This document shows positions 21,851 through 35,700 of a stretch of DNA of 64,000 nt, piece after piece. Both the position numbers and the translations under genes were made by a program. Each line of letters starts with the position of its first letter. Positions within the stretch are counted from its first letter, which is position 1. The notes under the pieces were generated by a model, which saw only the letters and a list, made by a program, of their open reading frames with translations, ran no database searches and was not told the DNA's origin. The stretch comes from Onchidella celtica. Lineage: Eukaryota; Mollusca; Gastropoda; Systellommatophora; Onchidiidae. The stretch lies in the NCBI GenBank assembly GCA_963931925.1, contig OZ007576.1:11502261-11566260 (forward strand), read 5' to 3'.

Positions 21851-23365
21851 ATAACAGTAACACTGTGCTAGGAAAAAGCATGACGATCAACAGAATATAA
21901 TTGGAACAGTAGGACAGATAGGCTCACCAACCACCCCCGTTTTTATTTCAGTGTCCTGACACAATGGAACGAATTTACATTGTTGCTTTCTTTGTCTGTC
22001 AACACATTCAACTGAATTGTCACATGCATACAGATAAGTATCATTTCTCAAATATTGTTTCAAAGCGACATAAATAATTCCTGTTATTGAGAGGCCCCTG
22101 GTGAGATCATTAGAGATAACAATAAAGGCACAAAGCTAAAACACATGAATCTGTCTTTCTTTGTTTTCTTTCTCACTTCACAAATCAACTATCAGAAACT
22201 GTCCCCGCACTTGAAGAGATTCATGTCCCAAACAACTTGTGAACAGTGTTATCAGTTTTCCTTCTTTGACTAGCAAGATCTCATTCACCAACACAGGTTG
22301 TCTTGGACTTCAAGTCTGCAATACTAAAGGACTCATAACAATCACTAAACAAAACTTTCTGGAGATTTTATGAGGTTTTCTAAAAGATTTTTCAAATATT
22401 TCAGAAGGATCAGAAAACACTTTTCCTACAGATAACTTGCATAGGTCCTCCTGATATGACAAGATAGCAGCTTTCAAGACTCTCACAAAAGTAGAGGTAT
22501 ATTATCTCGTGAGAACAGTCGCAAGTATTTTCACAAGACATGGGTAGCAATAGTGGCAAGCTCAAGTTTTAGGAACTTCTAGAAGAAAGAGGGAAAGATG
22601 GGAGATTTTAGGACAGAACAATTTCTAAGAGATTCTAGGATTTTCTAGAGTGCTGCAAGCCTTATGCTAGTACTTCCTAGAATTCTTTCCTGAGAGTGTT
22701 TAGATACTGCTTGTAAATTAACAACACAGTTGCACCCCCTCATTTCTCCAGAAAAAATATTTTGTGACAATCTTTTGTTTCAGAATACTTGTATCACCAT
22801 CTCTGGATTGCATAGACTATAAAAAAGTTTGTTTTAAAATACAGCAATATGAATGTATGTAAAAAAATCCCATCATTTTAAACCTACGATGGGATCCTCC
22901 ATTTTCATTTCATCAAAAGGAAGGACAGAAAATGTTCTTTACTGAGGTATTATGTAAATAGTGCACAAAAAAAGTTACACAAGCCTGATTCAGTTTGATA
23001 ATTCGACATGTACAAATATGAGACACCTTCGTCTTGCAAATCAAGTGTTCACACACATAAAACAGAAAAACTCTTTCAACACTGAATTAAACTTGACTCT
23101 CTTTGACAAAACAGATCTTCATGTGGCCGTAATGGGTGTTTCCATTATACACACATGCTTTATCTTCCACCAGGGAAGGGGAGATAACAATATTTCAGAC
23201 AATTCCAATGGTTTGAGACCGACCTACATCAATTCTATTATTTTCTCTTCTTCAAAATGAGGGAGCCACAACGCTGTTCACCATTTAAACAATGTGATCT
23301 TTTGGTCTAAGTTGCAACTGCAGTAGGAGCTCTAAACTGCAGATAATAAGCTTAAAAAAACATTT

Positions 23366-23371
23366 TTTATT
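23366..23371 (-). other. CPD: Candidate CPD polyadenylation signal
   Basis: First AATAAA (TTTATT on the + strand) after the CPD stop, 135 bp downstream. Vertebrate CPD transcripts have long 3' ends, so later signals may be used as well. Confidence 0.3.
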
Positions 23372-23505
23372 CAAATCCTTTCCTCCATTACATATCAGAA
23401 TTTTGTTTAATAAAATGAACTCCAAACATGGCAAATATAAAATCAAGGGGCTTTTAATTTTCTCTCTGGTCTTGAGATATTATGTTTCAACTTTAAATAT
23501 TCACT

Positions 23506-23795
23506 TTAATGACTGTTATTAATCAAATGCTTTTCAAATAAATTATTCTCCCCTTCCTCATCACTAGAAGGGACATCACGAAACTCTTTCATCATTGGGG
23601 AGGCATAACTTGGTGGTGATTTTGACTTGTACTGGATTCGGCTTGGCAGCCCCACTTCCAAATCATCACTGTCTTCATCATAATCATCATCATTATTCAG
23701 CTGGCTGAAGCCCATGTTGTCATATTTCATGCGGCCAGGTTTCTTCAAGCACATCACTGCTGTGATAAATATGACCACCACAAGGACAATGCAAC
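23506..23795 (-). CDS. CPD: CPD exon 28: membrane span, cytosolic tail, stop
   Basis: 290 nt, residues 1582-1677. Encodes [18 protein letters not shown], then a tail of about 80 residues with YDNM at 1606-1609 (YxxM/L-type sorting signal), an acidic run [14 protein letters not shown] at 1642-1645 (PPxY, WW-domain type) and SSDEE at 1658-1662. TAA is at 23508-23506. Confidence 0.96.
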
Positions 23796-26700
23796 CTGAT
23801 GAATAAACGCAAAGGATAAAATATATCTATTGAAACTGCTAGAATGGAGATATCCAGCTTTGACAAGTTGTGCGTACCACCTTCCAATAGGACAGCAACT
23901 TAACTTAGTGGGTGCACAGGTTGCCAGTCTTTCATCTGTTTGCATGCATATACAGACTCGACTGGATGTCATGTTTCAATAAAAAAGACACTTCCTATTT
24001 CTTGAAATTCGATCTCATAAATGTGGCCATTTTTATAATAAGCTTTTTGGAGTCAATATTAGTCTAAACTACATCCACCCACAGTTTAATTTCTGTCTTA
24101 TAGTATGTTATGTGTGTGTATCTATATGTATACAATGTATGTGTAGCAGAGAGAGAGAGGGTGAGAGAGAGAGCGTGAGAGAGAGAGAGTGAGTTGCAGA
24201 TGGAGAGAACACGACTGTCTGTAAAGCGCCTAGAGCAAACAGCTTGGATTGGGCGCTATATAAATGATCTTCATTATTATTATTATTATTATTGTCTATC
24301 CTTTCAACAGTCTGTTTAATTATCTGCCTTTACATTTCATTATTCATATCTATTTGCCTGTCCACAAATATGCCTAATTACAATTTGCTAATTTTTTCTT
24401 TCAATCTCAAAATCTCATAACATATTACAAATTATAAATCAGAGAGGGATGGCAACGATAAAAAAAAAATCTCCAGTACATTGCCCGTATATGATCAAAA
24501 TCTAGTAACTTTATTTTTGTGTCAATGAAGGACATTTAAAATATCATAAATGAAATATACATCACAACGAGTAAACAATGTGTCTGTTCTTCCCCAGATG
24601 CTACTCACAAAAGACACTCATTCAGAGATTATTCTTTTATATAATTTATTCAGACATTAATCTTTTATGAAATAAGTGACATATGATGACCCAAAAAAAA
24701 AGTAGCCCAGGTCTTCTTCTTGCCCCCACTTTGCATAAATAGTTTAAATATATGTCCAGATTTTGAGAAAGGCAAACAGTGTCAAATTTTTGCAATTTTT
24801 ACTTGATTTTATTAAATATTACACTGTTTGTGTTGAAGCAATACTACAAAAACACAACAAGATGAGGCACATCAGCTGGGCATACTATTTACCTACTTTG
24901 ACAAATAAGAGCTGGCATGAAGGACTTAAATGGTTTCATTGCCCCTTACCAAAAACATTCACACTTACCAAATACAGTCATCGTCAGAATGGGCGACAGT
25001 CCAAATAGCCAGGTGCTTGATGTCATTTCAACGTGGATTTCATGAGAATTAGGACCAGAACGAACATGCACTTTCTAGAACAAAAAATTTTTTTAGATCA
25101 ATAAATGCAATATTGATGAGTGCAACCCTTTATTTTCAAGTGATTTTATTTCTGGGTTGTAGTAAACTGTTTATATTGAACAGTATAAATAAGTATTATG
25201 AATTTAATGTTATTCAGGGCAACACTATTCATTTGTCAGAAATTCATGTTTTGAAACATCCAATTCTTGAGTTAATCACAGGCACTGGATCAGGTTTCCA
25301 GAGAACCATGACATGAAGGATTCCACCCACCCATCCATAGTGTTGTCATTAACTAAAATAAAGTGTCCTTTTCTTTCTGTGTCAATTCAATTATTTCAAA
25401 TTCAAGAAAAAAACAACTCTGAATCTCACTTCCCTTCACAAGTGCCATTTCCAAACTGTCACAACAGTGAAAAATTACTTTATACATTAACCCTCATCCT
25501 GCAGGAGGCCACTATATTGGCCTTCCCGTGCAACGTGTAACGCAAGCGAGGCCAATATTTTGGCCTACATATTGCAAAGCCGGTCCTGCGGGAGGCCAAT
25601 ATATTGTATAGCACCGCTGTTCCTCATGTTTTGTTTATTTTGTTGCCACGACATCGTTTTTTTCACGTTTTTTTTTCACACTATTTTTGCTTGTTTATCA
25701 ATCCTGTCACCCCTACTATGTCTAACAAAATGGTATCGCCTGATTAGGTTAATTACAATGCAACTATTCATAACTATTCGTCATACTCATGTAATAGTAC
25801 TAACTGATGGTCCGAAGTTTGAAACTGGGGAAAATCTTGGGGAAACTTTTACTTTGATGTGTTGTCGTCTACATGTGAAATGAGAAGAAAGGTGTTTCAT
25901 CAGGGGAAACTGGGAGAAAATGACCGAATTTGTTGTTGGTTGTTATCTGTATTTGATGTGGTAATTAGAGAGATATTGTGTTGCTTTGATTAAACCACTT
26001 TTCAGTATGTACTCTACAAGCTGGAAATCAAATCTCTTGCTAAAGGTGTGCTAGGAAAACTAACATCATAGTATGTGGAACCTTTACCTAGTTCAGGGGG
26101 AGAAGGCAATGTCATGATACATGTGGTTAGTAAATTAAGTGCTGGCTTAAAAAATAATTTGTTCACCTGAATGGCCTGACTTAGGGACAAAACAAGCACG
26201 CAGCTCTTGGAAAACGGCTCAAACGTGTGTTCAGCGGCATATAAATGCAGAACGTTCTCGATTATGGGCCTTCTGCTTAACAATACAAAGTACTGCATTT
26301 CATCACATGTACTTTATCCAAATATCATAGGGGTTACTTACCATTTATCCACCATTATTGTTGTTTTTGCGTCCTAAAGTAAACATGATACACATTTTCA
26401 AAAGGACCCGATTGACCCGACCACCGAGGTTATCGGCAACACGCGAATGATCGGCTGACTGGCCCCTGGCTTCCCCGCACAGGGCATTATGTGGACAATT
26501 TCACTCAATGTGGGACAAGGGTTAATGTCTCCTGTAATGACCAAAGCCAAAATGTGCAAACTGTACCTGCCATCAGTGAAATTTCACTTCAAGACCTATA
26601 AGACAATCACTAATCAACAAACAGTAGAAATACAAACATACCATTTCTTTGTCCTTGTATCCGCTAGCTTCAAGGGAAAGAATGTGCTCTCCTGGCGGCA

Positions 26701-29700
26701 AGTAAAATGCAAACTGGCCTTCTTTGTTTGCAATCTGTGTATAGGATGCTGATTTGACCTTTAACTGAACATGAGCCACAGGTCTGCCATTTTCTTTATC
26801 TTGCACAGTTCCAAACACTCCTTTGCGAGACTATAGAATAGAATAGGTAATTCATATCACAGTGATTTTCATACCACAAGATAAAATTGAGAATTGAAAT
26901 TAGCATGTAAAACCTGGCCAGTGCAACGATAGTAGGCCAAATCCCAACAATGATGAAAGAACGAAAACAAAATGTTGCACTTAATGGCAACCACAGACAG
27001 ATAAAAAGAACACGAGGACGACCAGGAAGAAGATGGCAGGATGATATTAAAAAGAGAGGGGGGAACAACATGGATGAGGAAGACATCAGACAGAAAGGAA
27101 TGGAAGTCACTGTCGGAGGGCTACATCCTGCAGTGGTTGGACAATGCCTTCGTGAAGGAAGTGACTTTTTTCATGACATGTCATGGAAATGGCTTTACAA
27201 GAACTTTTCACAACAGAATTTTTATCCAATCAGAATTAACCTTCTTCTTTCCCAGATACTGATTTGACTGGAAATGAAATGTTCACTGCTGGCAGTTGGA
27301 AGAGAAGAATTTATTGATTATGGTGAGGGAAGGTGAGATACTGAGGGTAGTGGAAGAAGACAGGAGACTGATGGTGGCAGTGGCATAGAAGAAGTTGCTA
27401 ACTGTGAAGGAAGCAAAAAATGACTGGAGGCTGATGGTGGCCGTGGAAGTACTGGTAGATAAAAAATGATGGAGATAGTGGAAGAGTGAACACTGCTGAG
27501 AGGCACAGAAGGGATAATGGTCTATTTGTACTGATGAAGTTATGGCACGAAATTTTCTAGAGCTAGCTAAAAATGTCATGTTTTCAATTTGTTTGTCTGA
27601 TCAATTTACATTCTACGTAATTGTGAATATGTAATATTAGTAGAGGCTACTCCAAATTTCATGGTTTGATGTCAATTAATTCATCTTTTAATTGTGCTGT
27701 CTGCAAATTAGTACTGAGTATTGAACTCCGTCCATAAAAACCAAAAAAAAAAATACAAACTTCAGTGGAATCTTGGATTAACTCATCACTAATACTAAGA
27801 ATGATTTATTTTTTTCTTTGTAAAATGCCTAGAATGTATGGGGGGATGATATGGTTACATCGTTACGAGAGAGCACTAGATCTGCTACGAACACTTCTCT
27901 CTCCCTCTCTTATCTCTCTATTGCCCCCACCCTGGACAGAACATACATTTATTTATAAAACCCGTCCTATTGAGAAAAGCGTCAGCAAAACTCGTGGTAT
28001 GTACTGGATATGTCGTGGACAACTTGCTAAGAAAAATTTTCACGATTTTTATGTCATGTAAAACTTCACGAGAAAAATTTCCAAGACGTCGTGAAAATAG
28101 TCACTTCCCTTGGTGAAATGTGAAAACTGTGATGGTTGTGGACTTTGACGTAAGCCCCTGTTAATCATTTTAGTCAAGGGCGAAAGTACATACTTCAAAC
28201 ATAAATTATTACTGCATTTGGCAGCAAAAATAAAATTTAAATGCAAGCATTCCACGAAAACTAAAATTTATGTTTGTAATGCATCAGCACAATGGTGAAA
28301 TCACTTGTAGGTCATCAGTACCTGAAGTGGCTGGACAAGCAAAAACTAATCTGCGTGACTGCATCTCCAGTCTCACAGGCACAAAAATGTTGTTACAAAT
28401 ATGTACGTCCCCCAAGTTTTTCTTCTGCACCACGGGTACATATTTTAAAGCCTTTAGTGATTCCAGAGCTAGAGAGCTCCTCCCGAAATGCTCAGTGACA
28501 ACAGCCTTAATTAATTATGATTAATTATTCTTTCAGATTTTCTTTTTGTTTTGTTTTCCTCCTGTTTTTTGGTTGAAAGAGTAGGGGGCAGGATTAGGGA
28601 TTCGATAGATTTAAGGTTGAGGATAAGGACATACGTAGGCACCCCCACCACAAAACGCTTGGGGTACATATGTACTTATAACAACAGCTTTGGCACAATA
28701 CATTAATAAACTATAGGTCTAAAGATTCTCAGCCTCATATTATGAGTTCCAATTCAAGGATGTCATACTCAGTCTAACTAGAACAGTTGATGTAAACATG
28801 CAGTTCACTTATATTATATATTAATACAGCTCTCCTGAACTATGTTGAGTGATTTCAATACGGAATTATAAAGCTAGGATCAACTCCACAAGCACCCTAA
28901 TTTTTAAGATTTCATACTATTAAAAGCCAATCAATGGTGGATAACTCAATTGCCAATAATATCAGATGATACTGATCAGTTGAAAAATAAGTTCTCCGGT
29001 ATATTTGGGCTGGACAAGATCACCTGGTAGCCCAAACATGACAGAGTTTGAGTTTGATGTTAAATGTGAATTGGCTAACAGATATACTTTTATAGTATTA
29101 CTGTCTCTGGTGAGATAAAATAGTTCAATCATTTAATTATGTGAGCATATAATCTCAAGCCTTTAACTACAGAAGTTAAACCAATGAAAAAAACATCTCT
29201 GTTTAAGGAAAAATTTATGACCCACATAAAATGTCTACATTCCTTTTTTCATAGGAATGAACACAGATGAGCCTAATTATTCAACAAAACATTAACACGG
29301 GTGATTTCTGGTTACAAATCCCATAGAATTAACAAACCAATATGAATCGTTACATACCTCTCTGATCATTGACATGAATGGTTGTCTCATCTTCTCCCAG
29401 ATGTCAGCAAGCTCCTTAGCCGGTGGATATCTACAGCATCCGGCGAAGAGTTCTATCACTGCTTTGTTGGCATACCAAGTAAAGTAAGACTGCAGAGGAC
29501 ACAATGTGATATTTTACATTTCTGAATATTATAAAGGATATACCCACCTATTATAAATTACAACCTCTCACTTTGGTCTTTGAAAGTGTTTATTTATTTT
29601 TGTTTCTTTCACTCATTTTCCTCCAAAAGTAGACTAAACTCATATCAAAAACAAAATCAAAAAAATTATCTATCTCAAAGAGATCAACATCAAAATATTT

Positions 29701-32700
29701 TTGACACTTTAATCCTCTAGGCTCCAAAATGGAAATGACAGAAATTATATGATATGTGTGTGTATCTGAAATACATTTTAACTGATTTTCAGTGATACTT
29801 CTTTTACATTCTTTTATGCATATTGTATAGTGAGTAAACTGTGTTGACCTTTGTTAAAAAAGTGCATATTGTTGTGCAAGAATACTGTTCTTACATGGCA
29901 CCTTGGCCTCTATAGGATAATAACAAACCACATCATAGCATAAATCATGTATGTTTTATTTAAATTTCAAGAGCCTAAATGAAGCAGCTGGGAAGAAAAG
30001 TCGTACATATGCTCAATGTCTGTTTGTCACCATGCCAAACACAGCTTTCAAATTATTTTAGGGTCTCATTTCCTCGAAGTGAAAACTAGTTTTTTCTTTC
30101 AGTGGGGAAAATAGTGAGGAGCACCATTGCTGCATCAGTCTGGCTGTGAACAACAAAAGAATACTTGAAATGCTTACCGCTAAGCTGCCATCATGGAGAA
30201 AGTAATCTTTGTATGGTACAACTAATGAACTATATGCTTTGCCTGAAAAAGAGAGAAAGAAAAAAAAAATATGCGTCACATTTTCTGCCCAACATAAAAC
30301 ACTTTTTTTCACTGACATTTCATCATCCTCATCCATTTCTCTTCTCTTTCTCTTTCCAAAAAAAAAAGGGGGGGGGGGGAGGGGGGGATGTGTGCAACCA
30401 TTCAATATGATGAAAGAATTATTGCATATGAATGGCTCTTTGGAATAATGCCTAAACACATGATTTACATGTGCAACAATATTGAATATAAGAATTGGCC
30501 AAATGTTTGGGAAATGGGACTAGCAAGGTAAACCATTCTCATACAGGCAGCAGACTGACACTTCCTGAATACATAATTTAATTTGTACCTTTGTGATCAG
30601 GACAGGCAGAGCCATTTGTCATCTCTGCAAAACCACCATTGACAAAAGCACTGGCCAGGTCTGAAAGAGACAAACATGATGATAGAGGTGTAATCTGTGT
30701 TGAAATGAATGGAAAATTTGGATTTCAAATGATCTTACAAAAAACTACATAAGCAGGAGTTTCACATATGTGAAAAATAATAATTTATGAATGCGAACAA
30801 TACACACAGACACACTGAAATTAGACATATAGTTCTTATGATGTTATTTCCTTCACATAAATTACCTTTGGTTATAGTTAACATTTCCGTACACACTATT
30901 AGTTTGAGAAAACTCTATATTACAGCTTCTGTTTCCCTCCAATTATGCAATCAAACTTTTGACCCTTCAGAGAACTTCAAAATCATTCTCATTCATAAAA
31001 CTGCACAATGGCCAATCATTCTCTCCAGGACTGGTCAGTTCTTATAAGAACTGTGTACACTTTTTGAATATTTGGTAGCCAGTAAATATGCCATATAAAG
31101 GTGGGTGTATTTGTTGTTTAACCATTATACAAGACACAAGTCTGGTGCACTGGAGGGGTTACTGACACTTTTTCAGTCTTGCACCAAACTCAACTACTTT
31201 AAGTGTACTGAAAATCTGAATTTGGCCAAGCCATTTTCACACAAGGCCTAAAGATATATCTAGTCACAGGTTTACCTTCATAGACTGGATCAAAGTAGCT
31301 GACAATGTTATCTCCACTGCGTACATTGATAATGACAGGCTGGTTGCTGTCGGCAACAGCTTTCTTCACTGCTTTCGTCTCTAACTGCTCCACCTCTTTC
31401 CCATAGTCTGATGGATCTGTTGAAAAACAAACAAACAAGTTCATACAAGCACCATCCTTCTTTGTCTACTAAAGAAAAATAGAGAACAATAATACTAACT
31501 TATGGGGATGAATCTGAGTTTGAGTTTGGAGAATATATGTCCACACAATAACGGTTGTACGGAGCTATGAAGAAGCAAGACGACAGACAGAATATAGCAG
31601 AATGATAGGACAGAAGTAGACCCTGCCAGGAGCACCCACAACGTTGTATCCTATGTTCTACACTGCAAATAAATCATTTTCCCAACTTATGGGAAGATGG
31701 GTAGGTCATTTAATTTGTGATGTAGAACACAGGACACAAAAGAAATAAACAAATTAAAGTACTACATGAGTCAGACACAAACGCAACATCAAAAGAAGCT
31801 GAACACAACAGTTTTTGCTTCCACTTTGACAAACAGCCTATTGGGTCCAAAGTATGGGTTTTTTAAATATTACATCAGACACCGAATAAACTTATATAAA
31901 CTTATGAACTGACACTTTTCAGTCTTTTGAGACTTTCTTAAAGAAGATGATGAAAAAGACTGTTTAAGAAATCAAATGAAGAGGAAAAGATCAGCACAGA
32001 TGAACTTACTGTAAAAGTTCTTGTCCAAGTCCACATTCTCAGAATTGTTGTGTCCAATACCTGCCTGACAGTTGTCTGCAGAGGCCATCCTTGAGCCTTC
32101 AATGTTGACGGCAGGCAAGATGTATATATGCATGCTATCCAGCATCTGAGGAATGTCAAATATGATGTGCAAGTATTGTAAGAAAACACAATAATAGCTC
32201 AAGGCAGTGGCCTTTCATCAGAAGGTTGCCAGTGTCAAGCTCCAAAAGTATGGTCCATTAGAACACAGATAACTGCTACTTTTTTCGTGCAATTGAAAAG
32301 GACAGTATGGGACTAAATTAAAATGCAAATTACATCTTCTCCAACATAAAATATTTTCATATCTGGCTGAACTGAGCACACAAATAATATACACTCTAGC
32401 AGTCACTGCCAAGAAACACAAAGCTTATTTGCCAATGAAATAAATGTAATGCATCATGTCTGGAAAGTGTACGTTTGAATGGAGTGGTACTGTTCCTACT
32501 CAGTTTAACATATTCTATATGGAAATCTCCACAGACAGCAAAAATAATGGTATAAAAAGTGCATCCACAAAGCAGGTAATACATTCTCTGACGTGACAAG
32601 TACAGAGCAACATTAAGTTGATTAACTGTAACTATCAAATAAAACAAAAACTTACACTTTTCATGAAATCATCTGCTTCATACTCATGACACAAATGGAC

Positions 32701-35700
32701 TATCAGCTGAAGCAGCACCTCTCTTGATATCATTTCTTCTCCATGAATGTTGCCAATAAACAATAGCCTAGGCAGGATATGCTCGTCCACATGACGACTG
32801 CCAAAGTGCATCATCCATATATCTAAGTCGTGCTTTGTTTTTCCAAGACTGGCGGACAAAAATACAAAACTTTGTCAGACATAAAGAGAGAATACAAGCA
32901 CTTTTGTGTGACCATATCTGTGGTGGGATAGCCCATACTGGATACTTTAATAAATACAGTTTACTCCTATTATCTGACAGTGATATATTAAGATACACCA
33001 ATTCATTCTTTGAAATTGTTTCCCTTTTCTGACCCCCCATTGCTATGAATTTCATATGGGGTGAGCATCTCATGGACATGAAATGTAAACGGTTAGTATT
33101 ATATTAAACACTGAGCATACATTTCACAACTCTTGATTTATTTAACCTTACCCGTAAAGTTCACTATTAGCCTAATAAGAGATTGGCTAGGCCTAAAAGA
33201 AAAATAGTGAAGTTGGTTTTACCTGCACTGACCAAGTCCAGGACTCATGCCCATAAAGTTATGTTCCTTGAAAGGATATTTCTTCTGTATGAAGTTTCAT
33301 TTTTTGTATGTCGTCCCCTTAGAACGATAAAGTTCAACTCACTTTCATTGATTTTTGAGACACTGAGGATTGAAATTTCCTGTGCTCATAGCTTTTGATG
33401 ACACTTTTTTCGTTTTTAGTAATACTTACAAATTGCACAGCAAATCCACATGATATTTTGACATACAATGGAAAACGCATGTACAAGTAGTGTGTAATGT
33501 GTATCTCAGCCGAGCCAAAAAGTGGAGATAGAACCTTGCCACTCTAAATGGACGATGTGCACTTATATACCCATAGCCTTATTTAGTGTAAAAAGATCTG
33601 AAATGCAAAAAAATCATAAACAAACCTGGTCATCTCTGCGATAGCTGGGCACTGTGCAGAAATGTCTTTCAACAGTTTGGTCATCTGAGAGTAGTCATGG
33701 TATACTAGGTTTTGGCTTTCCACAGACTCAGCTTTCAGCTGGATGGTCAACTCTGTCGGTGTGTTTTCAGCTAGGACCACTGGTTTAGTCACTGGTGCAT
33801 AGCCTGGACGAGAGTGAAAATGATTAAACACTTAGGTAATAAATGATGTATGTGTGTATATATTGAAGAATGCTCATCATTTGTGCAAAACAAAAAGCAA
33901 AAGTCATGGTCATGCATCCAATCCCAACTTCAGTTGCAAAAGGTGCAGCATATCCAGGACGTCTGTTGGACTGACATTTTTATTTTCCAGAGCAAGTATG
34001 CAAAGAAAATACAGATAAGAAAAGCACAAAATATAATTGGAAAAAAAAAACAACCTTCATCCTCTTAAAACAAGGTAAAAATCAACTACCTAAATCACAT
34101 TACTATATTGCATATTATATAGTTTGAGTTCTGATTTTACAGGGCAGCAGAAATCAATAATTAAAATGACAAGTGGGCTTACAGACTTTAAAAATATATT
34201 GTTTGAAAAGAAGCCAAAACAAAACAAGTTATGCAGTTCTAAACAGTACCCCAACAGCTGTCAACACTAATATTTTGTTATAAATATCTCCTTTCTTGAG
34301 AACAACAATATTAGGTTAGTTCTAGACAGGACAAGAGAATCAGTACTTAATCTTCAGGTAGTTTACACCAAGGCACAATTCTGCGGTGTATGATCCTTTT
34401 ATAAAATCACATAAAGGAAGCTGTAACAAAGTCCATTTTTCCGCTCTCTGGACTTGTGAGTGTGTGCTACTTTACTTTTCCTTTTTAAATCTTACCTGGA
34501 GCCTCAATAGTGATGGTGTGAGAGCTGACAGTCGCCAGGTAGAAAAAGGAGGACGTCATCTCTCGCTTGGGCCTGCTATCCAGTTGAAGGAAATATGACT
34601 CAATTTCACTTCCATCTTCAGTAGTGACCAATCCTTGAATGCCTTTATATAGGTACAAACATTGTAATTTTTTAACAGCACCATATAGCAAAACCAACCT
34701 TTTGATACAGTTGTACAGTAATTTGTGTCCTTAACCTCTTCCACACCGAAGACATTCAAAGACTTAACAATGGGAGAGAAAAGGTCAGGAAATGTCGCTG
34801 TTAAAGATTTAAGACAGTCAGACTGAAATGTCTTACTGCAACAGCTTCTGCAGCATATAAATAAAACCTATTACTGATCATTTCATTTGACCTTTCATAA
34901 ACCTTAGCTATTTAATCTGTCCTTACGTACTTCTCAGGGCAACAAAATCCATTTTATTTCATTAGAACAACTGGGTTTTGCAAAGCCCTCACCACTGCCT
35001 GTACTTTTAGTTCTTACACTTTCGTTTAGTTAAAATTTTGAAACTGACACAAAACAACAATGTGAAAATCCTGATTACAGCCACACCATCAATAACAAAT
35101 TCCATGCTTTATCATGTGGCACTCTGACCTTTAAAATATATTACCATCACCAAAGGAATAGGGGTGCACAAGCTACAACCATAAAATCAATTGTGGCAAA
35201 TTCCAACCAGTTACTATTTACTTCTTTCCCCCAAAATGAAAATAATTACTTCAAATTAATCAGCATAAGTGTAATTTCTCAGAATTGGCTTCATGTGATG
35301 TTTCTATCTCAGTAATCATATGCAATCCATCGGTATCTTGATATAAAACATGATGATAATATTATGCTCTGTTTCCTTCTGCTCAAGAAAAAGCTTGTAT
35401 AATAAAATTCCTATAAGACCTACCTTGTAAAGATTTGGCAAGGACATTCAGTAAAGGCTGTAGAGAAGACATCCAGATATCTGGCAACTGTGAGGCTTCT
35501 GGGTACTTGCAGCATGCGATGTGAGTGTCAAGCTAATTGGAGATTACAATAAAAAGGAATATATCAAATACATGAGCATGACAAAACAGTCTGAAACCAC
35601 AACTAAGGTAAGTGGCAAGAAATGAGATTCAATAAGGAGTATTTTGTATCAAATTTGATATAGCATTTCGTCAAAATAACAAAGTCTGTTCTGTGTGCAA

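Larger units (their letters stand above)
13722..23505. other. Interval between the two convergent genes
   Basis: Holds the 3' untranslated regions of both genes and non-coding DNA. After the CTSZ stop comes a G-run (about 13768-13790). The first AATAAA on the + strand is at 14871, and the first AATAAA in the CPD direction is at 23371-23366. Inside are a truncated LINE (17425-17779), a hAT-like MITE (21517-21850), homopolymer A/T runs near 15280 and 15840, and a weak tandem repeat near 19935-20130. I recognise no further gene. An 81-codon minus-strand frame at 14598-14843 is discussed among the findings. Confidence 0.6.

Noticed and set aside
22570-22690. Cluster of TTCTAGAA-like words resembling heat-shock elements
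   Set aside because: Spacing does not fit the GAAnnTTCnnGAA pattern and it lies in a 3' flank far from either start.
25560-25883. 107-codon + strand frame in family A copy 1
   Set aside because: The matching region of copy 2 is in another frame with little shared protein sequence, so no selection on protein is visible.
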